A stretch of 64,000 nt of DNA, from assembly GCA_963773765.1 (NCBI GenBank), contig CAVZCC010000006.1, positions 124,001-188,000 of the forward strand, given 5' to 3'. Positions 17,667 to 27,280 of this stretch are shown piece after piece. The DNA comes from CAVZCC01 sp963773765. GTDB lineage: Bacteria > Actinomycetota > Acidimicrobiia > Acidimicrobiales > Microtrichaceae. The first letter of the stretch is position 1, and every line of letters begins with the position of its first letter. The translations under genes were made by a program, and so were the position numbers. The notes beneath the pieces are model-generated. The model had not been told where the DNA came from. It saw only the letters and a list, made by a program, of their open reading frames with translations, and searched no databases.

Positions 17667-18734
17667 TCAGTCGACCTCGTCCAGCAGGTGCTCCATGAGC
17701 GAGGTGGCCAGGTTGTCGTCCTCCGCGAAGCCGTCCTCGCCCACGATGGCATCGGCCTGGCACAGCCGCATCATCACCACCGCGTAGCGGAAGGCTCCCC
17801 ACACCAGGTACCAGCCCAGGTCGCCCACGGTGCGTCCGGACAGCTCCTCGTAGTGGGCGACCACCTCGTCCTGGTCCGCGAAGCCCGGCAGGTTGGGCAC
17901 GCCCAGCTCCGTGGTGAAGAACCGCTCCAGCAGGAGCGACCACGCCAGGTCCACCTGCGGCGGTCCGAGGGTGGCCATCTCCCAGTCCAGCACGGCCACC
18001 GGCTCGTAGTCCTGGAACAGGATGTTGCCGATGCGGGAGTCGCCCCAGTTCAGGACCGGCTCGGGCTCGGGGTCCGGCGCGTGGTCGCGCAGCCAGCGGG
18101 CCACCTCGTGCAGGCGGGTGTGGGGGTTGTCCCCCTTGCCCCACTCCAGGAACGCCTCGTAGAAGCCCAGCTGCTGGTCCAGCCCGGTGGCGCCGTACCG
18201 GGGCTGGTCCAGGATGTCCAGGCCGGCGTCGCGCCAGTCGATGGCATGGAGCCGGGCCAGCACCTCGATGCCGTTCATCTGGAGGCGTCGCTGGTCCTCC
18301 GGGGAGGACTCCAGCAGCCAGCCCTGCATGGTGTACGGCAGGCGGTCCGGGGGGACCTGGCCCTCCACCCGGCCCATCACGAAGAACTCCTTGCCGATGT
18401 GGACCGGGTCCGGCTCGTACCAGCGCAGGGGTGGCAGGGGGACGTCGGACGCCGCGCCCACGCGGCGCATGACCTCGTACTGCAGGCCCAGGTCGTAGGT
18501 GGGGAACACCGTGTGCCCGCCCGGTGCGGTCCGCAGCACCAGTCGGTCCTGGACGGTGGTGCCACCCTCGTTCCAGGTGGCGTCGAACAGGACGGTCTCG
18601 CTGGAGTGGCCGGTCTCGCCCGGGGCGTCCAGGTCGGTGATCGTCACGTCGGTGGCGCCGGGCAGGCGGGAGGCCAACCACGGCTCCAGGCCGTCCTTCA
18701 ACGACTTCGGATCGAACCCTGAACTGCTCGGCAT
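17667..18734 (-). CDS. Phosphotransferase family protein (APH-fold, ACAD10-like kinase)
   Basis: A 355-residue member of the aminoglycoside-phosphotransferase/choline-kinase fold. The catalytic loop is LNWGDSRIGNILF, with Trp in the place of the His of HGD, and the metal motif is VAVLDWEMATLGPPQVDLAW. An N-terminal strand TVLFDATW and the block RLVLRTAPGG give the nucleotide lobe with its probable lysine replaced by Arg. In actinobacteria such proteins sit among acyl-CoA genes and may phosphorylate hydroxylated acyl groups, as in human ACAD10/11. Its promoter is probably the TAGGGT near 18774, giving a ~35-base leader with a G-rich RBS. Confidence 0.82.
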   Translation of the reverse strand: MPSSSGFDPKSLKDGLEPWLASRLPGATDVTITDLDAPGETGHSSETVLFDATWNEGGTTVQDRLVLRTAPGGHTVFPTYDLGLQYEVMRRVGAASDVPLPPLRWYEPDPVHIGKEFFVMGRVEGQVPPDRLPYTMQGWLLESSPEDQRRLQMNGIEVLARLHAIDWRDAGLDILDQPRYGATGLDQQLGFYEAFLEWGKGDNPHTRLHEVARWLRDHAPDPEPEPVLNWGDSRIGNILFQDYEPVAVLDWEMATLGPPQVDLAWSLLLERFFTTELGVPNLPGFADQDEVVAHYEELSGRTVGDLGWYLVWGAFRYAVVMMRLCQADAIVGEDGFAEDDNLATSLMEHLLDEVD

Positions 18735-18787
18735 GTGACTGCGCCCCCCTGTGAGCCCCGTCGGTGAGCGAGCACCCTACCGGCGCG

Positions 18788-19945
18788 TCAGGTGGTGTTC
18801 CGCACCGCGGCGGGCTGGGAGCCGCCCGAGTCGGCCTCGTCCTCCAGGAAGGCGAACGTGTCCTCCGCGATGGCCGGCGCCAGCGTCATGCCGCGGCCGC
18901 CGGCCCCGGTCACCACGACCACGCCCTCGTCCACCATCTCGCGGTACCACAGCCGGTCGTCGGTGCACTGGTGGTAGATGCCGGACCACCGCCGGATCAC
19001 GTCGGGCAGCGGCCGCCCCAGCAGGGCCTCGGCCCGTGCCGCCAGGTGGTGGTACGGACGCTCGGGCAGGTCGAAGCCGAACGGCTCCTCCCCTTCGTGG
19101 GTCTCGCCGATGGTCAGCCCGCCGGATGCCCGCTGCGCAACCATCACCTGGATGTGGAACTCCTCCACGACGGGGTCGGGCGGAGGCAGCAGTGTGCGGG
19201 CCGGGACGTCGAACCCGGGGGCGAAGCGGACGGTGTCGCCGTCCACCACCAGCGTCTCGAGCCGTCCCGGGAAGGGTGCGGTCTGCATGACCTGGACCCG
19301 TGCCCGCCGCAGCGGGGCCCGGGCGGTGAGGCCGTTGGTGAGCACGGAGGAACGCGCCCCGGTGCACACCACGACCACGTCGCCCCGGTGGTGGTGCCCG
19401 GCGGTGTCCACCACCGACCCGGCATCGACCTCCCACACCTGCCGGCCGCCCAGGAACTGGTAGCCGTCGCCGGCCAGGAGCTCCTCGCGGAGGGCGGACA
19501 GCGCCAGCCGCGGTTCCACCACGGCGTCCTGGGTGCAGTGCAGGGCCCCCAGGACGGTGCCGCCGACCGCGTGGTTGACCGTCGTCACCGCGTCCGGGGG
19601 GACGAAGCGCAGGCCGCGGGCGTCGGCGTCGTCCCGGGCCAGCACCTGGTCGAACACGTCGAGGTGCACCGGGTGGGTGGCCAGGGTGAGGGAGCCGTCG
19701 GGGCGGAACCCGATGCCCGGGGCGCGGGACGCGACCTCCATCCACAGCTGCCGGGCCCGCAGGGCCAGGCGGAGCTCCAGGCCGGGGGCACGTTGGCTGA
19801 CCCAGAGGGTGCCGGCGTTGCGTGCCGTGGCGTTCTGGGGCTCGGGGTCGGTGTCCAGGTGGACGACGTCCCAGCCCCGGGACCGGGCCTCGACCGCGTG
19901 CATGGTGCCGAGGATCCCCGCTCCGACCACGATCACTCTTGGCAC
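18788..19945 (-). CDS. FAD-dependent oxidoreductase, DAO family (TIGR03364-like)
   Basis: A 385-residue flavoprotein. It opens with the dinucleotide fold RVIVVGAGILGTMHAVEARSRG and ends with the second FAD motif VVVVTGAGGRGMTLAPAIAEDT, the D-amino-acid oxidase pattern. HLDTDPEPQNATARNAGTLW is typical of the TIGR03364 subgroup, some of whose members sit with phosphonate-catabolism genes. It should oxidise an amine or alcohol with O2 or another acceptor. GTG 19945 lies six bases after a -10 box TACCCT (complement of 19952-19957), so it has its own leaderless promoter inside the 26-base gap behind the sulfatase. Substrate unknown. Confidence 0.85.
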   Translation of the reverse strand: MPRVIVVGAGILGTMHAVEARSRGWDVVHLDTDPEPQNATARNAGTLWVSQRAPGLELRLALRARQLWMEVASRAPGIGFRPDGSLTLATHPVHLDVFDQVLARDDADARGLRFVPPDAVTTVNHAVGGTVLGALHCTQDAVVEPRLALSALREELLAGDGYQFLGGRQVWEVDAGSVVDTAGHHHRGDVVVVCTGARSSVLTNGLTARAPLRRARVQVMQTAPFPGRLETLVVDGDTVRFAPGFDVPARTLLPPPDPVVEEFHIQVMVAQRASGGLTIGETHEGEEPFGFDLPERPYHHLAARAEALLGRPLPDVIRRWSGIYHQCTDDRLWYREMVDEGVVVVTGAGGRGMTLAPAIAEDTFAFLEDEADSGGSQPAAVRNTT

Positions 19946-19971
19946 CGACGAAGGGTAGCCCCCGCTGTCCG

Positions 19972-21546
19972 TCACACCGCCCGCGACCTGTCCGGGCCCG
20001 CCCGGGCCGGTCGTGGCGGGTCGGCCCGGTGCACCGGTCCGGCGGGCGTGGCCCGGTGGTTCGCCAGCCGGGGGTCGGTGTGCTCCAGGTGGAGCGCCAG
20101 CAGCCGTTGGGCGTACCCGAGCACCTCCGCGGCGCGGCCCGGGTCCGTGGCCCGGTCCGTGAGCTCGCCCGGGTCCTCGTCCAGGTCGAAGAACAGCGGC
20201 GGCAGCCCGCCCGCGAACTGCACGTACTTGCCGTGGCGGTCCCGCAGCACGGAGATGGCGCACTGGTCCTGGCGCAGTCCGAACAGCTCCTCGATCACGG
20301 TGGAGCCGGGGTCGCGGAAGTCGAACTGGGTGACCACCGCGTCGCGCCAGCCCTCCGGCGCGGCGGCCCCGGCCAGGTCGCGGTCCAGGAACGGGCGCAG
20401 CGACGCGCCGTCGCAGAACTCCGGGACGGTCCCGCCGCACAGGTCCACGAGGGTGGGCAGGACGTCGACGTTCTCGGTGAAGGCGTCCACCACGCGGCCG
20501 GCCGGTCCCTGCATCCCGGGCCAGCGGACGATGAGCGGGATGCGGTAGCTCTGGTCGAAGAACCCGAGCTTCTCCACCAGCCAGTGGTCCCCCAGCTGTT
20601 CGCCGTGGTCGGAGGTGACCACCACGATCGTGTCGTCGGCCTGGCCCGACCGTTCCAGGCCGTCCAGGAACACGCCGAGGGCGTGGTCCACCTCGGTGAT
20701 CATCCCGTAGTAGGTGGCCTGGAGCTGGCGCTGGTCCAGCTCGTCCCGGGGGGAGGGCACCACGCCCAGCGCACCGGCCAGGAAGGGATGGAGCGCCGCC
20801 TCCTGCTCCGGCGAGGGGTGGCGCCACACCGGCGGGGCGTCGGCGGGGTCGTACATGTCGTGGTAGGGCGCCGGGGCCAGGTAGGGCGGATGGGGCCGCA
20901 GGTAGGACAGGTGGGCGCACCACGGCTCGTCCCGGGCGACGGCCCCGTCCAGCCACGCCAGCGCCTGCTCGGTCACGAACGCGGACTCCGTGTGCTCGGC
21001 GTCGTAGACCGCGGGCCGCCACATCGCCCCCCGGCCGGCCGGGACCGCCACGTCGGCCGGGACGTAGATGTCCTCGGGACGGTCCGGTCCGGGGACGTCG
21101 TAGCCGGCCGCGGCCAGCCACTCGAGCCAGGGCCCGATGGACTCGTCCAGCAGCACGCCCAGCTCGAACCCGGACATGGGCAGCTCCCAGCGGTTCAGGC
21201 GGGGATCCCCCGGGTCCAGCGTGCGCGGGTCCAGCGCGGTGTCGGTGTAGCCGAACAGCGTGGGCCGGTAGCCGAGGGACCGCAGCTCGCGGGTCAGCAT
21301 GGGCAGGTCGTCGGCCAGGGGGGCGCCGTTGCCGGTGACGCGGTGGTTGGACTGCCACAGCCCGGTCAGCAGGGAGGCCCGGCCCGGCGCGCACGGGGCG
21401 CAGTTGGAGAAGTGGTGCGTGAAGCTGACGCCGTCGGCCGCGAGCCGGTCCAGCGTGGGGGTCCGCACCACCGGGTGGCCCGCGGAGCCCAGGCAGTCGG
21501 CCCGGAACTGGTCGAGCGTGATGAGGAGGACGTTGGGCCGGCGCAC
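19972..21546 (-). CDS. Sulfatase-family hydrolase (formylglycine type)
   Basis: A 524-residue alkaline-phosphatase-superfamily enzyme. The metal-binding start is PNVLLITLDQFRADCLG. The maturation motif CAPGRASLLTG (C-x-P-x-R) holds the cysteine converted to formylglycine; Gly replaces the more usual Ser or Ala at its fourth position. TSDHGEQLGDH is the second metal site, followed by YRIPLIVRWPG. No signal peptide is seen. It could cleave sulfate esters or, like some relatives, phosphonate monoesters. GTG 21546 starts six bases after CACAAT, a -10-like box; the frame upstream to 21696 is unlike the family. Its neighbour FAD oxidase may act on the released alcohol or amine. Confidence 0.88.
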   Translation of the reverse strand: MRRPNVLLITLDQFRADCLGSAGHPVVRTPTLDRLAADGVSFTHHFSNCAPCAPGRASLLTGLWQSNHRVTGNGAPLADDLPMLTRELRSLGYRPTLFGYTDTALDPRTLDPGDPRLNRWELPMSGFELGVLLDESIGPWLEWLAAAGYDVPGPDRPEDIYVPADVAVPAGRGAMWRPAVYDAEHTESAFVTEQALAWLDGAVARDEPWCAHLSYLRPHPPYLAPAPYHDMYDPADAPPVWRHPSPEQEAALHPFLAGALGVVPSPRDELDQRQLQATYYGMITEVDHALGVFLDGLERSGQADDTIVVVTSDHGEQLGDHWLVEKLGFFDQSYRIPLIVRWPGMQGPAGRVVDAFTENVDVLPTLVDLCGGTVPEFCDGASLRPFLDRDLAGAAAPEGWRDAVVTQFDFRDPGSTVIEELFGLRQDQCAISVLRDRHGKYVQFAGGLPPLFFDLDEDPGELTDRATDPGRAAEVLGYAQRLLALHLEHTDPRLANHRATPAGPVHRADPPRPARAGPDRSRAV

Positions 21547-21650
21547 CGTCCCATTGTGCTGGTGCCGGGGGCCGCCCGCGGCGGATCGGCCCGCCCGGGG
21601 GAACGAGTCGGTGGGGACCACCCGGTGGGGATCGGGGAGCGGCCGGGAAT

Positions 21651-21670
21651 GAGAACACGTTCTAGTTCCG
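21651..21670 (+). promoter_or_regulatory. KstR-like operator before the amidohydrolase
   Basis: AGAACACGTTCTAGTT lies here. Core GAACACGTTC (21653-21662) ends 12 bases before the -10 box TACCGT (21675-21680), which is itself six bases before ATG 21687. Against TnnAACnnGTTnnA it differs only at the first outer base. Same layout as the sites at 3031-3050 and 35085-35104. Confidence 0.65.
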
Positions 21671-21686
21671 CGGGTACCGTGGCCGG

Positions 21687-22572
21687 ATGGCTGCATCGAC
21701 CGGCAACATGCCGTCCGGGATCGGGATCATCGACACGATGATGGACCTGCCCTTCGCGGACGTGACGCAAGGTGTACGAGTTCCTCACCCCGCAGCTCCG
21801 CGACCGCGACTCCCAGGAGGAGTTCGAGTTCCCCGTCGAGTACATGTTCAAGGACGTGCCCAAGGCCGCGGCCGAGGCCGCAGGACCCGGTGGACCACGC
21901 ACTGGCGCTGATGGACCACTACGGGATCGACCCAGGCCCTGATCGGCGCCGGCTCCGAGGACCAGAACCGGGCCCTGAAGAGCCACCCCGACCGGTTCCT
22001 GCCGTCCATCGGCGTGGACCCGAACGACGGCATGAAGGCCGTGGAGCAGGTGGTCAAGGCCTACGAGACGGTCGGGCCTCAAGGCGCTGGCCGGCTTCCC
22101 CGCCGGCTACTCGCCCCAGGTGCCGATCAACGACAAGCGCTGGTACCCCGTCTACGCGAAGTGCTGCGAGCTCGGCATCCCGGTCTTCATGTGCACCGGT
22201 GTGCCCGGTCCCCGGGTGCCCATGGCCTGCCAGAAGGTGGAGCTGCTCGACGAGGTGTGCTGGTTCTTCCCGGAGCTGACGATCGTGATGCGCCACGGCG
22301 CCGAACCGTGGGAGGCGCTGGCGGTGAAGCTCATGATCAAGTGGCCGAACCTCTACTACTCCACGTCCGCGTTCGCCCCCCGGTACTACCCGAAGGCGAT
22401 CATCGACTACGCCAACACCCGCGGCGCCGACAAGGTCATGTACGGCGGCTACTTCCCGATGGGGCTCACGCTGGACCGCATCTTCGGCGAGCTGCCGGAC
22501 CTGCCGCTCAAGGACGAGGTCTGGCCCAAGTTCCTGCGTGACAACGCCCGCCGGGTGCTCCAGCTCGACTGA
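21687..22572 (+). pseudogene. Amidohydrolase (metal-dependent TIM barrel), four frameshifts
   Basis: The protein can be pieced together over ~294 residues: it starts MAASTGNMPSGIGIIDTMMD, and later has GVDPNDGMKAVEQVVKAYE, KCCELGIPVFMCTGVPGPRV and FFPELTIVMRHGAEPWEALA, as in amidohydrolase family 2 enzymes (decarboxylases and hydrolases). Single extra bases at about 21769, 21883, 21932 and 22075 break it into five frame segments; deleting each restores one clean reading. After 22075 the frame is intact to the stop. The usual N-terminal metal HxH motif is not visible. Start is a leaderless ATG under a KstR-like operator. Probably a working gene with sequencing errors; substrate unknown. Confidence 0.75.
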
Positions 22573-22593
22573 CCGGCGATCGGGCCGGGGGTG

Positions 22594-24946
22594 CTACTCC
22601 AGGTGGACGGTCGTGGCCACGATCTGGCGCTGGTGGAACACCTCCACCTCGCCGCCCAGGTCGAACGTGGTGGTGTCCGCGGGCGCCCCCGGCGCAGCCC
22701 CCGACCTCGACCCGGAACGCGCCGGGCTCGCACACGAAGTGGAAGTTCTCGTCGAAGAACGCGAGCCGGGACGGGTGGATCACGAAGGTCACCCGGCGGG
22801 CCTCCCCCGGGTCCAGGTCGATGCGGGTGAAGCCGACCAGCTGGCGTTCGGGCCGGGCCACCGACGCCGTCTCGTCGTGCACGTAGCACTGCACCACCTC
22901 GGCCCCGGAACGCCCACCGGAGTTGGTCACGGTCACGGTGACACGGGTGGGCTCCGTGGTGGAGCCCTCCTCCACCAGCACCGGTGAGTAGGTGAAGGTG
23001 GTGGTGGAGAGCCCGAACCCGAACGGGTGCAGCGGCCCGGACGGCGAGTCGGTGTAGTCGCCCCAGAACTGGCTGCGCCCGCCACCGGCCCGGTGGTTGT
23101 AGTGCACGGGCACCTGGCCCACCGAACGGGGCAGGCTCACCGGGAGCCGGCCCGACGGCGCCACCGCGCCCAGGAGCACGTCGGCCAGTGCGGTGCCGCC
23201 CTCGATCCCGGGCAGCCAGGCCAGCAGCGTGGCGGCGGAGCGTTCCTCCACCACGTCCAGGGTGTGGACCCGGCCGGACACCACCACCGTCACCACCGGG
23301 GTGCCGGTGGCGGCCACCCGGTCCAGCAGCTCCAGCTGCACCCCGGTCAGGTCCAGGTCCACCGCGTCGCGGGCCTCGCCCACGGTGGCGTCCAGCGTCA
23401 GGCCGGACCGGCCGCCGACGCACAGCACCACCACGTCGGCGCCCGACGCGGCCTGCGACCGCGGCGGGGATGCCGGAACGGTCCGACCCGGTGATGTCGC
23501 AGCCCCGTTCGTGCACCAGCTCCACGTCGGCACCCAGCAGCGCGGCCCGCAGCCCGCCGAGGGGGGTGACGATGTCCGGCAGGAACGGGCCCGGGGGCGA
23601 ACGCCCCGCCGGCCTGCGGCAGGAGCTCCGCCCCCGCTCCCTGCTCGGCGGTGCCGTAGATGATCTCGAGGTGGGCGGGGTAGTGGTAGTCGCCCTCGAG
23701 CAGGCGGGGGTCGTCGGCCGCCGGTCCGATGACGGCGATCCGGCCCAGGCGCCCGGCGAGCCAGCGGCACGGTGCCGTCGTTGTCCAGCAGCACCAGCGA
23801 CTCCACCGCGGCACGCCGGGCCAGGTCCCGTCCGGCCGGGGTGCCGAACGCGGCCGGGGCCGCCCCGTCGTCCACGTAGGGGTGCTCGAACAGGCCGAGG
23901 TCGACCTTCTGCAGCAGGACCCGGCGGACGGCGGCGTCGACCACCTCGACCGGGACCACCCCCGCCTCCACCAGGGGTGCCAGCTGGGCGAAGCAGTCCA
24001 GGGCCGGGAGCTCCACGTCCATGCCGGCCATCAGTGCCTTGGCCGCGGCCACGGCCTTGGTCGGCGCCACACGGTGGTGCGTCCGCAGCAGGTCCACCGC
24101 GAAGTAGTCGGCCACCACCGTGCCGGTGAACCCCAACTCGTCCCGGAGCAGCTCGGTGAGGATGAGCGGCGCCCCGGCGCAGGGCAGGCCGTCGACCGAC
24201 GAGTACGAGTTCATGACCGAGGCCATGCCGGCGTCGCGGATGGCGGCGGCGAACGGCTCGGCGAACACCTCCCGCAGCTCGCGGGAGCCGAGCTGCACCG
24301 GGCCGTGGTTGAGGCCGCCGTCGGGCAGGCCGTAGCCCAGGAAGTGCTTGCCGGTGGCCACCACGCCGTGGGCCAGGCCGGGAGCGGCGCTGCCGTCGGG
24401 GCGGACCGGCCCGGTCCCCTGCAGGCCCCGCACGTAGGCCACGCCCAGTTCCCCGGCCAGCACCGGGTCCTCGCCGTAGGTCTCCTCCACCCGGCCCCAG
24501 CGGGGGTCGCGGCCGATGTCCAGCACCGGCGACAGGCTCTGGCGGGCTCCGACGGCCAGCATCTCGGTGCGGATGTGGTCGGCCACCTCCTCCACCAGGT
24601 CGCGGTCCCAGGTGGCCCCCAGGCCGATGGCCTGGGGGAACTGCACCGCGTCGCGGGCGCAGAACCCGGCCACGGCCTCCTCGTGGATGATGGCCGGGAT
24701 GCCCAGCCGGGTCTCCTCCAGCAGCCACCGTTGGATCTCGTTGTGGAACACGGCCAGGCCCTGCGGACGCAACCCGGTCGACGCCGCGATGCGGGTGACC
24801 TGGCCCGTGCCGTGGGGCATGAGCCGGGCCGCTGCGGTGAGGGAGAACTCGGGGCCGTCCACCAGTTGGGTGGACCAGACGCAGCCCAGCTGGGCCAGCT
24901 TCTCCTCCAGGGTCATCTGGGCCAGCAGGTCCTCGACGTCGGTCAT
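22594..24946 (-). pseudogene. Glycoside hydrolase family 3 beta-glucosidase-like, four frameshifts
   Basis: About 780 residues if repaired. From ATG 24946 (RBS AAGGA eight bases before) the GH3 N-terminal barrel runs to ~residue 310 with SLSPVLDIGRDPRWGRVEETY, TGKHFLGYG and the nucleophile region GFTGTVVADYFAVDLLR (Asp in VVADY). The GH3 C-terminal domain and a fibronectin-III-like end (VTVTNSGGRSGAEVVQCYV) follow. Extra bases at about 23761, 23590, 23454 and 22699 shift the frame; with them removed the protein runs from PLLAGRLGRIAVIGPAADDP through FLPDIVTPLGGLRAALLGAD to a stop at 22594. No signal peptide, so probably intracellular cleavage of imported glycosides or steryl/terpenoid glucosides. 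Confidence 0.82.
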
Positions 24947-24986
24947 GGGCAGATCCTTGCAGCCGTCGCCCCGGTCGGGGTGCCCG

Positions 24987-25937
24987 TCACGGAGCCGGCT
25001 CGGTGGCCTCCACGGCCTCGCCGCCGTCGCGGGCGTCACCCACGATCACCACCGCCAGTGCCGCCAGGACGACCACGATCCCGATCACCTGCACCGCCGA
25101 GACCTCCTGGCCCAGGAACACCGCGGCCGCCGTGGTGCTGATGACGGGCAGGGCGAGGGTGATGAGCGAGGCCAGCACCAGGGTCACGTGGGCGTGGGCC
25201 CAGTTCATGAGGATGTGCCCGGAGCCGGGGAGCAGGACGATGGCCAGGATGGCCAGGTAGATGGTGGGGGTGAGGTGGCCCTCGGTGCCGGAGAGCGCCC
25301 CGGTGAGCAGGGCGACGGGTGCCACCACCACGAAGGCCACCACGTTGAGGACCGCCATGTACTCGAGCGTGTCCAGGTGGCGGCGGGCCTGCTTGGAGGC
25401 GATGAAGTACGCGGCCCAGGAGAACAGGGCCAGGACGGCGATGAGGTCGCCCAGCCGGTCACCTCCGCCCACGTCGGTCGCGCCGAACGTCACCAGCGCG
25501 ACGCCGGCCACCGCGACCACGGTGGAGGTGATGTGGCGGAGCCGGATGCGCTCGCCGAACATCAGCGCCGCGAACCCGAGGATGACCACCGGCTGCAGGG
25601 CGCTGATGGTCACGGCGCTGGCCACGGTGGTGAGGCGCACGGCCACGAAGAAGGTCGCGATGTTGGCCCCGAACGCGACGCCTCCCTTCCATCCCAGCCG
25701 GAAGCTCTCCCGGGAGAGGCGGCGTCCGGACAGGTACAGCACGGCCACGTAGAGCAGCGACCCGGTCCACAACCGGTGGAAGGCGATGGCCAGTCCGTTC
25801 AGCGGGACCGCGGCGATGATCACGTTGCCCAGGCCCCACGCCGTCACCGCCCCGATGGCTCCGACGATGCCGGCGGGCTCGTTGCCGGGCGCAGCGGCGG
25901 GCGGGCCGGGGGCCGGGGCCGCGTCGGCGCGCGTCAC
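24987..25937 (-). CDS. DMT-superfamily (EamA) transporter
   Basis: A 316-residue protein with ten predicted membrane helices as two EamA repeats. The first starts GIVGAIGAVTAWGLGNVIIA after a short Pro/Ala-rich tail and the second starts GDLIAVLALFSWAAYFIASK. The C-terminal end DARDGGEAVEATEPAP is cytoplasmic and acidic. Such proteins export or exchange metabolites such as amino acids or sugars; the substrate cannot be told. The start codon is GTG 25937. It is divergent from the ArsC-like gene, with 17 bases between the start codons, so the two promoters overlap. Confidence 0.88.
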   Translation of the reverse strand: MTRADAAPAPGPPAAAPGNEPAGIVGAIGAVTAWGLGNVIIAAVPLNGLAIAFHRLWTGSLLYVAVLYLSGRRLSRESFRLGWKGGVAFGANIATFFVAVRLTTVASAVTISALQPVVILGFAALMFGERIRLRHITSTVVAVAGVALVTFGATDVGGGDRLGDLIAVLALFSWAAYFIASKQARRHLDTLEYMAVLNVVAFVVVAPVALLTGALSGTEGHLTPTIYLAILAIVLLPGSGHILMNWAHAHVTLVLASLITLALPVISTTAAAVFLGQEVSAVQVIGIVVVLAALAVVIVGDARDGGEAVEATEPAP

Positions 25938-25942
25938 GCCGC

Positions 25943-25948
25943 TACCGT
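25943..25948 (+). promoter_or_regulatory. -10 box of the ArsC-like gene
   Basis: TACCGT six bases before ATG 25955: the commonest leaderless arrangement in this window. Its -35 region lies inside the divergent transporter gene. Confidence 0.55.
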
Positions 25949-25954
25949 CGGACC

Positions 25955-26317
25955 ATGGCTGACGTCGTGATCTTCCACAACCCCAACTGCAGCACGTCGA
26001 AGTACGCGGTGTCGCTCGCCGCCGACCTGGGCGTCCCGGTCGAGGAGCGCCGCTACCTGCTCAAGGCCCAGCGCCCCAGCCGCGAGGAGCTCCAGGAGTT
26101 GGTGGGCCAGCTGCAGGACCCGGTGACCGACCTGGTCCGCCGGGACGCCAACTTCTCCAGGCTGGGCCTGTCGGACGCGGACGTGGCCGATGCCGACCAG
26201 GTCGTCGACGTCCTGGCCGAGCATCCCGAGCTGCTGCAGCGCCCCGTGCTGGTGCGCGGCGGTGTGGCCATCATCGGCCGGCCCAAGGACCGGGTCGAGC
26301 CCTTCCTGGCCGGCTGA
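25955..26317 (+). CDS. ArsC-family (glutaredoxin-like) arsenate reductase homologue
   Basis: A 120-residue protein with the ArsC active site IFHNPNCSTSKYA (Cys at position 12) and the C-terminal block LLQRPVLVRGGVAIIGRPKD, where R of RPVL and the second R (GRP) match the arsenate-binding arginines. Length is normal. There is no arsenic operon around it (no ArsR, ArsB or Acr3), so it may be an ArsC/YffB-type housekeeping thiol protein rather than a resistance enzyme. Leaderless ATG at 25955. Confidence 0.88.
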   Translation: MADVVIFHNPNCSTSKYAVSLAADLGVPVEERRYLLKAQRPSREELQELVGQLQDPVTDLVRRDANFSRLGLSDADVADADQVVDVLAEHPELLQRPVLVRGGVAIIGRPKDRVEPFLAG

Positions 26318-26360
26318 CGGCGGCCCGGAATCCGTCCGACGCGCGTCGGTCGAACATGCG

Positions 26361-26366
26361 TACGAT
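26361..26366 (+). promoter_or_regulatory. -10 box with leader and RBS for the gene at 26396
   Basis: TACGAT is followed by a ~25-base leader that ends in a strong GGAGGAGG (26383-26390). The RBS is two bases from GTG 26393 and five from GTG 26396, which favours the latter as the start. Confidence 0.5.
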
Positions 26367-26395
26367 CGCGCGCCCGGAGCCTGGAGGAGGTCGTG

Positions 26396-27250
26396 GTGTC
26401 GTCGCCGCAGTTCGAGCAAGCCGTCCGTTCCGTCGAGTCCCTGGTGCTGGAGTGCCAGCACCAGGGGTTGGGTGGCGGGGAGTTCACCGGTGCGGTGGTG
26501 GACGTCTTCCTGGACTACCTCCGCCAGGAGGATCCCCGCGACGACGTGGACCTGCTGGTGGAGTACTGCGTCGGCTGGGCCCGGGAGCTGAGCACCCTGC
26601 GACTGTTCGCCGACCGGACCATGCCGGCGGACATGGAGCGGCACCTGGGTTGGTGCCTGGACCGCCAGGTCTACCGCCTGGAGTTCGACGACCTCATGCG
26701 GGGCCTGGAGCACGGCCTGCGCACCGGCGACGACGACGCCCGCAGCTTCCTGGTGGACCTGTGCCGGGAGGGCGTGCGGACCCACGCCCGGCTGTTCGCA
26801 CCGGTCGGCTGGGGGCTGGAGGTCCTGGTGCTGGCCTACGAGCACCAGCAGTCCCGCGCCCTGGACGCGGCGCTGCGACCCACGTCGTCGGCCCGCCTGG
26901 CCGGCCGCCGCCGCGACCGCGGGAAGGCGTACCGGGCGGCGCTGTCCTTCCTGGGCCACCTGGCCTGTGACCCCGTCCGCCTGGACGCCGCCCGCATCGC
27001 CCGGGACGCGTTGTGCGACCTGGTCGACTACGACGAGATCGGCGCCGACGCCGCGGTCCGGCTCCCGCCCCACCTGTTGGACCGGGACCAGCGGAACCGG
27101 CTGGTGGAGGTGGTGGAACGTCGGGAGGCGCTGGAGGAGCACTGGGCCGCGGACGGGTTCCACTGCCGGGACTCCGCCCTGGAGACGGAGTTGATCCGGA
27201 CCGTGGCCTGGCAGGCCGCGGACTGCGGCCACGCCGAGCTCCGGACCTGA
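26396..27250 (+). CDS. Protein of unknown function
   Basis: A 284-residue soluble, largely helical and acidic protein I do not recognise. It has several Leu/Asp/Arg-rich amphipathic stretches (VDVFLDYLRQEDPRDDVDLL; GRRRDRGKAYRAALSFLGHL) and no membrane segment or signal. HTS-like or ring-type catalytic motifs are absent. It may be a helical-repeat protein. The start is set by the RBS GGAGGAGG. The last codons and the stop lie in a perfect 17-bp tandem duplication (27238-27271). It converges on a TetR gene 30 bases downstream. Confidence 0.7.
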   Translation: MSSPQFEQAVRSVESLVLECQHQGLGGGEFTGAVVDVFLDYLRQEDPRDDVDLLVEYCVGWARELSTLRLFADRTMPADMERHLGWCLDRQVYRLEFDDLMRGLEHGLRTGDDDARSFLVDLCREGVRTHARLFAPVGWGLEVLVLAYEHQQSRALDAALRPTSSARLAGRRRDRGKAYRAALSFLGHLACDPVRLDAARIARDALCDLVDYDEIGADAAVRLPPHLLDRDQRNRLVEVVERREALEEHWAADGFHCRDSALETELIRTVAWQAADCGHAELRT

Positions 27251-27271
27251 CCCGGCTCCGGACCTGACCCG
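27238..27271. repeat. Perfect 17-bp tandem duplication across a stop codon
   Basis: GCTCCGGACCTGACCCG occurs at 27238-27254 and again at 27255-27271 with no mismatch. The first copy contains the TGA that ends the gene at 26396-27250. The unit is not a multiple of three, so the second TGA is in another frame. Confidence 0.9.
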
Positions 27272-27280
27272 GGAGACGGT

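Noticed and set aside
25955..26317. An arsenic-resistance operon
   Set aside because: Only the ArsC-like gene is present; no ArsR, efflux pump or methyltransferase flank it.
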